Both the position numbers and the translations under genes were made by a program. A stretch of 64,000 nt of DNA from Brachionus rotundiformis (lineage: Eukaryota; Rotifera; Eurotatoria; Ploima; Brachionidae): the NCBI GenBank assembly GCA_016802295.1, contig JAESIW010000210.1:310001-374000 (forward strand). Direction: 5' to 3'. A model generated the notes under the pieces. The model saw nothing but the letters and a program-made list of their open reading frames with translations, did not search any database and was not told where the DNA came from. Shown here piece after piece: positions 35,471 through 44,211 of this stretch. Each line of letters opens with the position of its first letter. The stretch's first letter is position 1.

Positions 35471-35935
35471 TTATCTTTTAGAAAACTGAAAGCTTCTTCT
35501 GGCTTTAGCTTTACCGTATTTTTTACGCTCAACCACTCTTGGGTCTCTGGTTAAAAAGCCTGCTGCTTTTAGGGCTGGTCTGTAAAGTGGGTTAAAGTTA
35601 ACTAAAGCTTTAGAAATTCCGTGCTTAATTGCACCTGCTTGGCCAGATAAACCGCCACCTAAAACCGATACCATTACATCAAATTTGCCTACCGCTTCTA
35701 CTACGCCAAAAGGTTGGTTTACCATCATTTGTAATACTGGTCTGGCTAAGTATACCGGTAAATCTCTTTTATTAATTGTAACTTTGCCGGTACCTTCTTT
35801 AACCCAAACTTTAGCTATAGAATTTTTTCTTTTACCGGTTGCGTAAGCTCTACCAAACTTATCTACTTTTTTTACATAAGTAGCTACTTCGCTTGCTGTA
35901 GCTAATTCGCTTAAACTTTCTAAACCTTTTGACAT
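35471..35935 (-). CDS. rpsI: 30S ribosomal protein S9
   Basis: Small-subunit protein whose C-terminal tail reaches the P site. The S9 core is clear: RAYATGKRKNSIAKVWVKEGTGK, then GVVEAVGKFDV and GGGLSGQAGAIKHGISKALV, ending KKYGKAKARRSFQFSKR. A GTG at 35944 would add three residues, but an AGGTGA ribosome site sits 5 bases before the ATG at 35935, so I take that start. It follows rplM in the usual rplM-rpsI operon. Confidence 0.97.
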   Translation of the reverse strand: MSKGLESLSELATASEVATYVKKVDKFGRAYATGKRKNSIAKVWVKEGTGKVTINKRDLPVYLARPVLQMMVNQPFGVVEAVGKFDVMVSVLGGGLSGQAGAIKHGISKALVNFNPLYRPALKAAGFLTRDPRVVERKKYGKAKARRSFQFSKR

Positions 35936-35949
35936 ATTATTCACCTAAA

Positions 35950-36408
35950 TTATCTTTTATTTTTATTGTTTAAACCAGCAACGTCTAAAACAACAGGGTT
36001 TTGACCTTGATGCGGATGTTCTGCACCACTGTATACGTAAAGTCTTCTCATTTGTGCTCTACGCAAAGGGCCTTTAGTAATCATACGCTCTACTGCTTTT
36101 TCTATTAATCTTTCAGGAAACTTACCGTTAATAATATCTTTCCAAGATTTTTCTTTAATACCGCCTGGGTAATTAGTGTGCCAAATAAACTTATTGTTAT
36201 TTAACTTATTACCAGTTGTTTTAACTTTTTCTGCGTTAATTATTATTACATTATCACCACAATCTGCATTAGGGGCAAAAGTGGCTTTATGCTTGCCTCT
36301 TAACCTGTTGGCAACTATAACAGCTAATCTTCCTAACACAACGTCTTGTGCGTCTATAACCAACCATTTATTATTAATTTCAGCTAATTTTGGAGCATAC
36401 GTTTTCAT
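35950..36408 (-). CDS. rplM: 50S ribosomal protein L13
   Basis: Early-assembling large-subunit protein, 152 residues. Seen: WLVIDAQDVVLGRLAVIVANRLRGKHKATFAPNADCGD and the family's ...HTNYPGGIKEKSW and RRLYVYSGAEHPHQGQNP. First gene of the rplM-rpsI operon. The leader has a small hairpin (36455-36474) and a consensus-like promoter (36493-36521). Confidence 0.97.
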   Translation of the reverse strand: MKTYAPKLAEINNKWLVIDAQDVVLGRLAVIVANRLRGKHKATFAPNADCGDNVIIINAEKVKTTGNKLNNNKFIWHTNYPGGIKEKSWKDIINGKFPERLIEKAVERMITKGPLRRAQMRRLYVYSGAEHPHQGQNPVVLDVAGLNNKNKR

Positions 36409-36454
36409 ATTACTTATATATCCGTTTTTACTTTTAAATTTTTTAATTACTAAA

Positions 36455-36474
36455 ATTGCCTATAAAAAGGCAAT
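36455..36474 (-). other. Leader hairpin before rplM
   Basis: A 7-bp perfect stem ATTGCCT/AGGCAAT with a 6-nt loop, about 45 bases upstream of the rplM start and downstream of the promoter. r-protein leaders often carry autoregulatory structures, so this is a candidate L13 binding site. Confidence 0.45.
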
Positions 36475-36492
36475 ATACACAATATATTATTA

Positions 36493-36521
36493 ATTATTAC
36501 ATTATATTTATGTAGTGTCAA
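36493..36521 (-). promoter_or_regulatory. Promoter for rplM-rpsI
   Basis: Minus strand: TTGACA (36521-36516), 17-nt spacer, AATAAT (36498-36493), about 85 bases upstream of rplM. Confidence 0.6.
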
Positions 36522-36632
36522 GCATTTTTAGTAAAATAATATAAAATATTTTTATATTAACTTTATTGTATATTTATATGGTATTATATATATACAAATA
36601 TAGTGCAACAATTTAAAAAGGATAGTAGTAAT

Positions 36633-37424
36633 ATGAATAACATGTTAAATTTAAATAACCCTAAAAGCATAATTGGTATAATAGTAGTTTTGGCTATTGT
36701 TTTGGCTGGTTTTTCTTCTTTTCATTCGGTACCTGCAGGGCACAAAGGCGTTGTGGTGTTGTTTGGTAAAGTAAGCCCAAAGGTTTTGCCAGAAGGCCTG
36801 CAAATTAAAAACCCACTAGCAGAAGTTATAGATATTGATATAAGAGAACAACGAGAAGAGCTAAAACTAACCTCTTATACCAGAGATATTCAGTTGGCAA
36901 AAATTGGTTTAGTGTTTACTTTTTCTTTAAATGGTGATATGGCTAATAGGTTATACCGTGAAGTTGGCTTAGATTATAGAGCTAAATTAATAGCTCCAGT
37001 ATTAGAAAACGCAGTAAAAGGTGTTGTAGGTAGATGGGAAGCCGACCAATTAATTGAAAATAGATCGCAAGCTATAGAAGATATGATTGCGTTGTTGCAA
37101 ACTTCTTTAAATAAAAGTTTTATTAAATTTGGCACATTTGCCCTAACCAATATTAATTACTCCGAAGCATTTGAAGGAGCTATTGAGCAAAAACAAATAG
37201 CAACCCAAAACGCCATTAAAGCTAGAAACGATACCGTTAGAATTAGAGAAGAAGCCAACCAAAGATTAATTTCTGCCCGTAGCGAAGCCGAAGCAATTAA
37301 AATTAAATCTGAAGCCCTAAAAACTAACAAAGGCTTAACCGAGTACGAAGCCGTGCAAAAATGGGACGGCAAACTACCGCAATACACAGGCGGTGGCGTT
37401 GTGCCTTTTATAAATATTAAATAA
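36633..37424 (+). CDS. Prohibitin/SPFH-domain membrane protein
   Basis: Band-7 family protein of 263 residues. One N-terminal membrane anchor (IIGIIVVLAIVLAGF) precedes an SPFH domain (VPAGHKGVVVLFGKVSPKVLPEGL through about residue 190), a charged coiled coil (IREEANQRLISARSEAEAIKIKSEA) and the conserved tail VQKWDGKLPQYTGGG. Closest in feel to prohibitin rather than HflK/HflC. It probably forms ring-like membrane scaffolds that can regulate FtsH. A GTG at 36603 is possible, but AAAAAGGA sits about 10 bases before the ATG at 36633. Confidence 0.9.
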   Translation: MNNMLNLNNPKSIIGIIVVLAIVLAGFSSFHSVPAGHKGVVVLFGKVSPKVLPEGLQIKNPLAEVIDIDIREQREELKLTSYTRDIQLAKIGLVFTFSLNGDMANRLYREVGLDYRAKLIAPVLENAVKGVVGRWEADQLIENRSQAIEDMIALLQTSLNKSFIKFGTFALTNINYSEAFEGAIEQKQIATQNAIKARNDTVRIREEANQRLISARSEAEAIKIKSEALKTNKGLTEYEAVQKWDGKLPQYTGGGVVPFINIK

Positions 37425-37460
37425 TTTATTTTATTTGTAAAACAAGCTTATATAAACTAA

Positions 37461-37490
37461 AAAAAGACTCTGCATAGCTAGAGTCTTTTT
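37461..37490. terminator. Bidirectional rho-independent terminator
   Basis: An 11-bp perfect stem AAAAAGACTCT (37461-37471) / AGAGTCTTTTT (37480-37490) with an 8-nt loop, between the convergent prohibitin and uhpT genes. Confidence 0.93.
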
Positions 37491-37520
37491 TTTTTATATG
37501 TTTGCAACAAAACGCTATTA

Positions 37521-38885
37521 TTATATTTTAGTACGGCGTATCATTTTTTCTTCGCCATATACTACAAACACTAATAAACCTATACCTATTATTAAAGCGG
37601 CATAAATTGCAGTAAAAGTACCGCTCCAACCGGTTAACCCAAATAACGAGTGTCCGTCTGCTATTAACGCTAGCCCTATTTTAGCAAAGCTGTCTCCTAG
37701 TAAGTATGCGGTCATACCTTTAAAACCATCGGCGGCGGCGGTGGCGTTTTTAGGCACAAACCCTACTACAGAAACCCCCAACAATAATTGTGGGCCAAAA
37801 ATTAAAAAGCCTAATGCAAATAAAGCTACTTTATACATTAAAAACGAAGAAGCATGTTGATAATATTGCAATATAAACAACACAGCAACCATACAAACCA
37901 TAGAAACCAAGGCTCTTCTACCTTTTAGTAAGTCTGATATTGCCCCAAACACTAAAGAAAACAACGCCCCAAGTTCAAACATAGTAAAGCCTACCACGGC
38001 TTCTTCTTTACTAAAATTTAATACCTGATAACCATAAACTACCGACCATTGGTCTACCCCAATACGCACAATATAAACAAAAATATTGGCTATAGCAACC
38101 GCCCATACAAAAGGATTTTTAACTACATATTTTAAAAATACATTAAATTTACTATCGTTGGCTTGGTTAACTTCGTTATCCATGTAATTAACTGGTTCGT
38201 TAAAAATTTCTTCGGCTTTGCCTAGTCCGTAAGCTTCGGGCGAGTCGTTACCCACAAACAAGCCAATAACCCCAATAATTATAGCTATAATTGCCGGAAA
38301 AATAAACAAACCTACCGCACTACCATTAAAAAAAGTATTAGCTCCAAACAATGCAACCACTGCAGCCAACGCTCCGCCTGCATTGTGCGAAATATTCCAT
38401 ATACCAAAAAATGTTCCACGGTTTTTGCGTGCTGTCCACTTAGTAATGGTAGACAAACTAGCAGGGCCACCTGCACTTTGAAAAAAGCCGTTTAAACCAA
38501 AAAATATTCCCATTAATATAATATTAAAAATACCACTACCTAAGCTTAACCCTAACATTATATTCATTGTGGCGGCAATTATTAGCAAAACCGCTACAAA
38601 ATTTTTAGTGTTGCGTCCGTCTCCGTAGTATCCTAATACTAATTTACCAACACCATAAGTTATAGAAAAACAAAACGCTATGCTACCTAATACTGTTTTG
38701 CTTAGGCCGTATTGCTCTATTAAATGATTTTGCGATATGTTAAAGTTTTTGCGTATTAAATACATTGCCATGTAACCAAAAAATACCACAGCGTAAGATG
38801 CAAAAAAATGCTTAAACCATTTAGATTTTAATTGTTGCTGTGTGTAATTGGCTTTGGGTAGCCTTGTTAATTGTAAAATTTTCAT
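37521..38885 (-). CDS. uhpT: Hexose-6-phosphate:phosphate antiporter
   Basis: Major-facilitator protein of the OPA family with 12 predicted membrane helices, 454 residues. It follows UhpT closely: GLNGFFQSAGGPASLSTITKWTARKNRGTFFGIWNISHN (UhpT/OPA signature), DSPEAYGLGKAEEIF, IFVYIVRIGVDQWSVVYGYQVL, and FALGFLIFGPQLLLGVSVVGFVPK. It would import sugar phosphates from a host cytosol in exchange for phosphate, bypassing hexokinase. It has a good ribosome site (AAAGAGGAAAT) and a promoter at 38989-39017. UhpA/B/C regulators are not nearby. Confidence 0.92.
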   Translation of the reverse strand: MKILQLTRLPKANYTQQQLKSKWFKHFFASYAVVFFGYMAMYLIRKNFNISQNHLIEQYGLSKTVLGSIAFCFSITYGVGKLVLGYYGDGRNTKNFVAVLLIIAATMNIMLGLSLGSGIFNIILMGIFFGLNGFFQSAGGPASLSTITKWTARKNRGTFFGIWNISHNAGGALAAVVALFGANTFFNGSAVGLFIFPAIIAIIIGVIGLFVGNDSPEAYGLGKAEEIFNEPVNYMDNEVNQANDSKFNVFLKYVVKNPFVWAVAIANIFVYIVRIGVDQWSVVYGYQVLNFSKEEAVVGFTMFELGALFSLVFGAISDLLKGRRALVSMVCMVAVLFILQYYQHASSFLMYKVALFALGFLIFGPQLLLGVSVVGFVPKNATAAADGFKGMTAYLLGDSFAKIGLALIADGHSLFGLTGWSGTFTAIYAALIIGIGLLVFVVYGEEKMIRRTKI

Positions 38886-38988
38886 ATTTCCTCTTTTTAT
38901 TGCGTTGTTTTTTTGTAATGTTATTGTTTAAACATGTATTGTTAATATTATATATTGTTAAACAAATGTACGCAATTTTTATTTTTAC

Positions 38989-39017
38989 AATATAGGTTAA
39001 AGCGTTTATAACTGCAA
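38989..39017 (-). promoter_or_regulatory. Promoter for uhpT
   Basis: Minus strand: TTGCAG, 17-nt spacer, TATATT, about 105 bases upstream of the uhpT start, in the divergent gap shared with mtnN. Confidence 0.6.
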
Positions 39018-39043
39018 ATAAATAATTTTATTATACATTTGTA

Positions 39044-39052
39044 TGGTATAAT
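39044..39052 (+). promoter_or_regulatory. Extended -10 promoter for mtnN
   Basis: TGGTATAAT is a perfect -10 with the TGn extension, 43 bases before the mtnN start. No good -35 box. Confidence 0.55.
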
Positions 39053-39095
39053 ATAACCTATAAAAATATTTATAGTATTTACAATTAGGTGTATT

Positions 39096-39824
39096 ATGCA
39101 AACAACTACTGTTACAAAAACTATTGGCTTTATTATAGCTATGCAACAAGAATTTGAAGCCCTAAACTTTGCGTTTAACAACAATTTAACCACTACTGTG
39201 CAAAATAAACCTTTTGTAGAATACACCTGCAATTATAATAATATTAAATTAGTTGCCGTTATTAGCGGTATTGGTAAAACATTATCTGCCAGTGCAACTA
39301 CGTATTTAATAAATAAGCATAACCCTAATTTGGTAATTAACGTGGGTTCTAGCGGCGGGGTAAACCAAGCTAAAGTTGGCGATATTGTATTAAGTAGTAC
39401 TGCTGGTTTTTTTGATGTAGACGTTACAGCGTTTGGTTATAAATTGGGGCAAATACCTAAGCAACCAAGCCTGTTTAATACACTTACGCACAATGTTGGC
39501 TTGCAATCTTTAGTAAACAGTTTGCTAAACAATAACGTTATTAGCGGTACCGTTGCTACAGGAGATTGTTTTGTTAGTGATGCAAAGGCCGTAAAACAAA
39601 TTAAAACTTTATATAACAATACTGCATGCATAGAAATGGAGGCGGCATCTATTGCGTTAGTTTGTAACATGTTTAATACAGATGTATTGTTTGTAAAAAA
39701 AATATCAGACTTAGCAGACGAAAAAGCCACTGCAGATTTTAGCTTAAATATACAAAATATGCAACAAAATTTGCAAGATTTACTGGTTAATGTGTTAAAT
39801 AATATAGAAAAATATATTAAATAA
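39096..39824 (+). CDS. mtnN: 5'-methylthioadenosine/S-adenosylhomocysteine nucleosidase
   Basis: Hydrolyses the glycosidic bond of SAH and MTA, clearing products of SAM use. 242 residues. Seen: GFIIAMQQEFEAL, VISGIGKTLSASATTYLI, NVGSSGGVNQAKVGDIV, CIEMEAASIALVC (ribose and purine binding) and KKISDLADEKA with the catalytic Asp. The neighbourhood has many SAM-dependent enzymes but no obvious operon partner; prmC is convergent, with its stop 5 bases away. Confidence 0.93.
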   Translation: MQTTTVTKTIGFIIAMQQEFEALNFAFNNNLTTTVQNKPFVEYTCNYNNIKLVAVISGIGKTLSASATTYLINKHNPNLVINVGSSGGVNQAKVGDIVLSSTAGFFDVDVTAFGYKLGQIPKQPSLFNTLTHNVGLQSLVNSLLNNNVISGTVATGDCFVSDAKAVKQIKTLYNNTACIEMEAASIALVCNMFNTDVLFVKKISDLADEKATADFSLNIQNMQQNLQDLLVNVLNNIEKYIK

Positions 39825-39829
39825 TTATT

Positions 39830-40705
39830 TTATTTAAACATTAAAGCTCTGGTAATTTTTGCTAAATCTTTTTTACTACTAACTAAATTAAAACCATTTT
39901 GGTTGGCTATTTGTGTAACTTGTTGTTCTTGGTTGTGGCCAATTTCTACCAATACGGTGCCTTCTGTATTTAATAAAGATTTAGCCATACTAAATATTTT
40001 AGTGTAAAACTGCAGGCCGTTATTGCTGGCAAATAAAGCTAGGGCGGGTTCGTACTGTTTAACTTCGGCTTGTAGGTTAGTATCGTTACCATCTATGTAA
40101 GGTGGGTTACTAACAATGCTGTTAAACTTAGGCAAACTTAAAGCCCATCTATTTTTAATTAACTTATTAAAATCGGTATTAAATAAGTCTATTTGCTTTA
40201 AAACACAACGGTTTGCCACGCCTAAATCATAAGCATTTATTTGGGCAACATCTATTGCGTTTTGGCTAATATCTACCCCTACGCCTTTGGCTTTTTTGTA
40301 TTCTAACAATAAAGATAGCAAAACATTGCCGCTACCAACGCCAATATCTAAAATATTTAGGCTTTCGTTAACATTTTTGTAATATTCTAAAAATAATTCT
40401 ATTAAAATTTCGGTATCTGGGCGTGGAATTAAAACACGGTTGTCTACAAAAAATTTAGAACGCCAAAAGTTTTTATATTGCAAAATATAAGCTAATGGGG
40501 TTTTAGTGCATCTTTGTTTAGCGTATTTGTAAGCTAATGCTACTTTTTCATCGTTTAAAGTAACTACGGTGGCGTTTTTTAAAAGCTCTACTGTAGAGTA
40601 ACCAGAAACAGTTTCTACAATTAGTCTGGCTTCTAGTTCGGGCTTTTCTATACCGTTGTTTTTTAATAGCTGAGCAATGCTAAGCTGTAAAGATTGCAAC
40701 ATCAT
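39830..40705 (-). CDS. prmC: Release-factor glutamine methyltransferase
   Basis: Methylates the GGQ glutamine of release factors. 291 residues. An N-terminal helical domain and the class I methylase domain with motif I NILDIGVGSGNVLLSLL and catalytic SNPPYID. It lies 4 bases downstream of prfA, its own substrate's gene, on the same strand. Confidence 0.95.
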   Translation of the reverse strand: MMLQSLQLSIAQLLKNNGIEKPELEARLIVETVSGYSTVELLKNATVVTLNDEKVALAYKYAKQRCTKTPLAYILQYKNFWRSKFFVDNRVLIPRPDTEILIELFLEYYKNVNESLNILDIGVGSGNVLLSLLLEYKKAKGVGVDISQNAIDVAQINAYDLGVANRCVLKQIDLFNTDFNKLIKNRWALSLPKFNSIVSNPPYIDGNDTNLQAEVKQYEPALALFASNNGLQFYTKIFSMAKSLLNTEGTVLVEIGHNQEQQVTQIANQNGFNLVSSKKDLAKITRALMFK

Positions 40706-40709
40706 GTTT

Positions 40710-41780
40710 TTAATCCATTGTGGATGATAATTTTAAAGCTTGATCTTGAGATATTAAAGCACCTATCATTTCATCTAGTTCGCCCTCCATAAATTTATCT
40801 AGTTTATATAGGGTTAAATTAATTCTGTGGTCGGTAACTCTACCTTGCGGAAAATTGTAGGTTCTAATACGTTCGCTACGGTCTCCGGTGCCTATTTGCG
40901 TTTTTCTATCTTGGGCACGTTTAGAGTCTATTTCGGTTTTTTGATGATCGTACAATCTAGCCATAAGTATTTTCATAGCTTTTGCCTTATTTTTATGTTG
41001 CGAGCGTTCATCTTGCTGTGCTACTGCAATACCTGTAGGAATATGGGTTATTCTAACCGCACTTTCTGTAGTATTTACGTGCTGTCCGCCGGCACCAGAT
41101 GCACGGTAAATATCTATACGTAAATCTTTTTCATCTATGTTAATATCAACTTCTTCGGCTTCTGGTAGTACTGCAACTGTGGCGGCAGATGTATGTATTC
41201 TGCCGTTAGTTTCGGTTTCTGGTATTCTTTGTACTCTATGCCCGCCAGATTCAAACTTTAATTTAGCAAACACGCCCTTGCCGTTAATACTAGCAATAAT
41301 TTCTTTATAACCGCCGGCTTCGCTTTCGCTTAAGCTAATAATTTCTACTTGCCATTTGTTGGCTTCGGCATATCTAGAGTACATTCTAAATAAATCGGCC
41401 GCAAACAAGCCCGCTTCGTCTCCGCCGGTTCCGGCTCTAACTTCTAAAATTGCACTTTTTTCATCGTCTTTATCTTTTGGTAGCAAGGCCACTTTTATTT
41501 GATGATGCAGGTCTTCTAGGCTATCTTTAAGCTCTTGTTGTTCTTGTTGGGCTATTTCTTTTAGGTCATCGTCCGATGCAGAGTCGGTTAACAATAGCTC
41601 TAAATTAGCAATATCTTGCTTGGCTTTGTTTAGTTTAATAATTAGCTCGGCTACAGATTTTACACTGGCGTATTCTTTAGATACCGCAACAAAATCGGCT
41701 CCAGATAAATTACTAGATAGCTGTTTTTCTAAATCGTAATACTTTTGTAGTATAGATGTTAAGGTATCGTCAAAACTCAT
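40710..41780 (-). CDS. prfA: Peptide chain release factor 1
   Basis: Recognises UAA and UAG and triggers peptide release. 356 residues. The GGQ loop is present (RASGAGGQHVNTTESAVRITHIPTG). The anticodon-like tripeptide region is in the domain 2 stretch after RAGTGGDEAG. Part of the rodZ-ispG-hisS-prfA-prmC run typical of alphaproteobacteria, though a 63-base gap separates it from hisS. Confidence 0.97.
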   Translation of the reverse strand: MSFDDTLTSILQKYYDLEKQLSSNLSGADFVAVSKEYASVKSVAELIIKLNKAKQDIANLELLLTDSASDDDLKEIAQQEQQELKDSLEDLHHQIKVALLPKDKDDEKSAILEVRAGTGGDEAGLFAADLFRMYSRYAEANKWQVEIISLSESEAGGYKEIIASINGKGVFAKLKFESGGHRVQRIPETETNGRIHTSAATVAVLPEAEEVDINIDEKDLRIDIYRASGAGGQHVNTTESAVRITHIPTGIAVAQQDERSQHKNKAKAMKILMARLYDHQKTEIDSKRAQDRKTQIGTGDRSERIRTYNFPQGRVTDHRINLTLYKLDKFMEGELDEMIGALISQDQALKLSSTMD

Positions 41781-41843
41781 TTTGTATTAATTGTATTTAT
41801 TTATTATTTATGTTGTTAGTATATTTTACTACACTAATACTTA

Positions 41844-43103
41844 TTATACTACATAATTTGCATATTTAAATAATAAAACAGATTTTAAATCTGTAAAATT
41901 AATAGTTTGCTGGCTAAAGCTTTCTAAGTCTTTAAGTTCTAGTGTATTTTTTTCCACTTCGTCTTGGCCAATTATAATAGCGGCTAAGTAATTAGAAGCC
42001 GAAGCTTTTTTTAATTTATTTGCGGTGTTGCTACCTTGCACAAAACTACAACTAAACCCTAGTTCTCTAACCGTATTGGCCACGTTAAAAGCATAATTAT
42101 TTTGGTTATTATGCATACTTATAATGGCAATTTGCTTGGTGGTTGGTTTATTAATATTGGTTAATAGAGCTAAACGCTCTACCCCACAAGCAAACCCTAC
42201 TGCAGATGCACTAGTGTTGCTAAATTGTTGTATTAAATTGTTGTAACGCCCGCCTGCTACTACTGTGGCTTGTGCGCCTAAATCTTGGCTTACAAATTCA
42301 AACACGGTGTGCGTATAGTAGTCTAGCCCACGCACTAGGGTGTTATCTTCGGTAAAGTTAACATTTAAGGCTTTTAGGGTTGCTTTTACGTTATTGTAGT
42401 AGGTTAAATCTTCTGGGGTTAGGCTATTTAAAATACTAGGTGCATTTTTATTAATGGCAATGTCGCATTCTGCTTTACTGTCTAGTATTCTAATAGGATT
42501 TTTTTCTAAACGTTTTAAGCTATCTTCTGATAACTGATTTTTGTGTTGCAAATAATAATTAGTTAAAGTGTGCTTATAGCTAATTAAAGATTCTGCAGAC
42601 CCAACGGTATTTAGCAATAAAGTGTAGTTAATGTTAAGCTTTTTTAGTAAATCGCAAGCTAGTAAAATAACTTCTACATCGCTGGTGTAATCGTTAGTGC
42701 CTAGGTATTCTATACCTAACTGATGAAACTGGCGTTGTCTGCCTTTTTGTGGGCGTTCGTACCTAAACATAGGGGCTATGTAGTAGTATTTAAGCGGTAA
42801 TAAATGCAACAACCCGCTAGATGCAATGTGCCTAACTACTGGTGCGGTGCCTTCTGGGCGAAGCACTATTTTGTCGCCGCCTTTGTCTTCAAACACGTAC
42901 ATTTCTTTGTTAACAATATCGCTTAGTTCTCCTACGGCAGAGTAAAAAACGTTTAAATTTTCTATAATTGGCGTTCTTATTTCGTTAAAACCATATAAAG
43001 TGGCACATTTTACAAAGGTTTCTTCTATGGCTTTTACTATTTGTAGGTCTGCCCCAAATAGGTCTTTTGTGCCCCTAACTGGTTGATACTTATTATTAGA
43101 CAT
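41844..43103 (-). CDS. hisS: Histidyl-tRNA synthetase
   Basis: Class II synthetase of 419 residues. Seen: motif 1 region (RTPIIENLNVFYSAVGE), motif 2 MFRYERPQKGRQRQFHQLGIEYLG, the histidine motifs LVRGLDYYTHTVFEF, and the motif 3 region AVGFACGVERLAL. An upstream ATG at 43118 adds five residues, but GGGGGT sits about 6 bases before the ATG at 43103, so I choose the latter. The start then overlaps the ispG stop by 8 bases. The encoded tRNA-His (5706-5783) carries the G-1 identity base this enzyme reads. Confidence 0.96.
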   Translation of the reverse strand: MSNNKYQPVRGTKDLFGADLQIVKAIEETFVKCATLYGFNEIRTPIIENLNVFYSAVGELSDIVNKEMYVFEDKGGDKIVLRPEGTAPVVRHIASSGLLHLLPLKYYYIAPMFRYERPQKGRQRQFHQLGIEYLGTNDYTSDVEVILLACDLLKKLNINYTLLLNTVGSAESLISYKHTLTNYYLQHKNQLSEDSLKRLEKNPIRILDSKAECDIAINKNAPSILNSLTPEDLTYYNNVKATLKALNVNFTEDNTLVRGLDYYTHTVFEFVSQDLGAQATVVAGGRYNNLIQQFSNTSASAVGFACGVERLALLTNINKPTTKQIAIISMHNNQNNYAFNVANTVRELGFSCSFVQGSNTANKLKKASASNYLAAIIIGQDEVEKNTLELKDLESFSQQTINFTDLKSVLLFKYANYVV

Positions 43104-44196
43104 TGCTACCCCCAACATAATTGTTAACTAATTGTACTACATGCTCTACTAAATTTTCGTTACCAACTTTATGGTCTTTTTTACCATTTATGTATATTAC
43201 GTTTTCTTTAGTACGGCTATTAACATCGCCAATACCTACTATACCTATGTTGCTGTGCATTGCTTCGCCAATACCATTAACTACACAACCAAGTATAGAT
43301 ATTGTAATTGGCGTGGTAATGTGTTCTAGTTGTTGTTCTATTTGTGCTACGGTTTTTACAACATCAAAACCCTGCCTAGCACAAGAAGGACAAGCTATAA
43401 TTTTAACGCCACGGCTTCTTATATTTAAGGCTTTTAGCATTTCAAAGCCTACTTTAACTTCTTCTATAGGGTTTGCAGATAACGAAACCCTAATAGTATC
43501 GCCTATGCCTTGCATTAATAAATAGCCTAAGCCAATGCTAGAAACCACCGTACCACTTTTTAGCGTGCCAGATTCGGTTATACCTAAGTGTAGTGGATAA
43601 TTACAAGCATTAGAAAGCAAAGTATACGCTTGTGTTGCTAAAAATACATTAGATGCTTTTACGCTAATTTTAAAATTAGTAAAGTCGCAGTCTTCTAAAA
43701 TTTTAGCATGCAACATAGCACTTTCTAACATAGCTTGTGCGGTTGGGCTTTTATATTTTTGTATTAGGTGGTCTTCTAACGAACCTGCATTAACGCCAAT
43801 TCTAACCGAACAATTATAGTCTTTAGCGGCTTTTACCACATCCATAACTTTTTGCTTATTACCAATATTACCTGGGTTAATACGCAAGCAACTAGCCCCC
43901 GCTTGGGCGGATTCTATGGCTCTGCGGTAATGAAAATGAATATCGGCAACAATAGGTACACTAACCTGTTTTACTATTTGCTTTAAAGCCGTGCTAGACT
44001 GTACATCTGGCACCGAAACCCTAACAATATCTGCCCCTGCTTGTTGTAGCTGTAAAATTTGATTAACCGTGGCGTTAACGTTTACGGTATCGGTGTTGGT
44101 CATAGATTGTACCGATATTGGGTTGTTACCGCCAACCAATACATTGCCTACATTAACTACCTTAGTGTTTTTACGTTTTATGCTATAATTATACAT
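43096..44196 (-). CDS. ispG: (E)-4-hydroxy-3-methylbut-2-enyl-diphosphate synthase
   Basis: MEP-pathway iron-sulfur enzyme, 366 residues. The TIM-barrel half begins VGNVLVGGNNPISVQSMTNTDT. The 4Fe-4S half holds CPSCARQGFDV and the later GCVVNGIGEA (cluster cysteines). Its stop overlaps the hisS start, so translation is coupled. dxs and ispA of the same route lie at 6.9-9.7 kb. Confidence 0.97.
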   Translation of the reverse strand: MYNYSIKRKNTKVVNVGNVLVGGNNPISVQSMTNTDTVNVNATVNQILQLQQAGADIVRVSVPDVQSSTALKQIVKQVSVPIVADIHFHYRRAIESAQAGASCLRINPGNIGNKQKVMDVVKAAKDYNCSVRIGVNAGSLEDHLIQKYKSPTAQAMLESAMLHAKILEDCDFTNFKISVKASNVFLATQAYTLLSNACNYPLHLGITESGTLKSGTVVSSIGLGYLLMQGIGDTIRVSLSANPIEEVKVGFEMLKALNIRSRGVKIIACPSCARQGFDVVKTVAQIEQQLEHITTPITISILGCVVNGIGEAMHSNIGIVGIGDVNSRTKENVIYINGKKDHKVGNENLVEHVVQLVNNYVGGSNV

Positions 44197-44211
44197 GGGT
44201 TAACCATTTTG

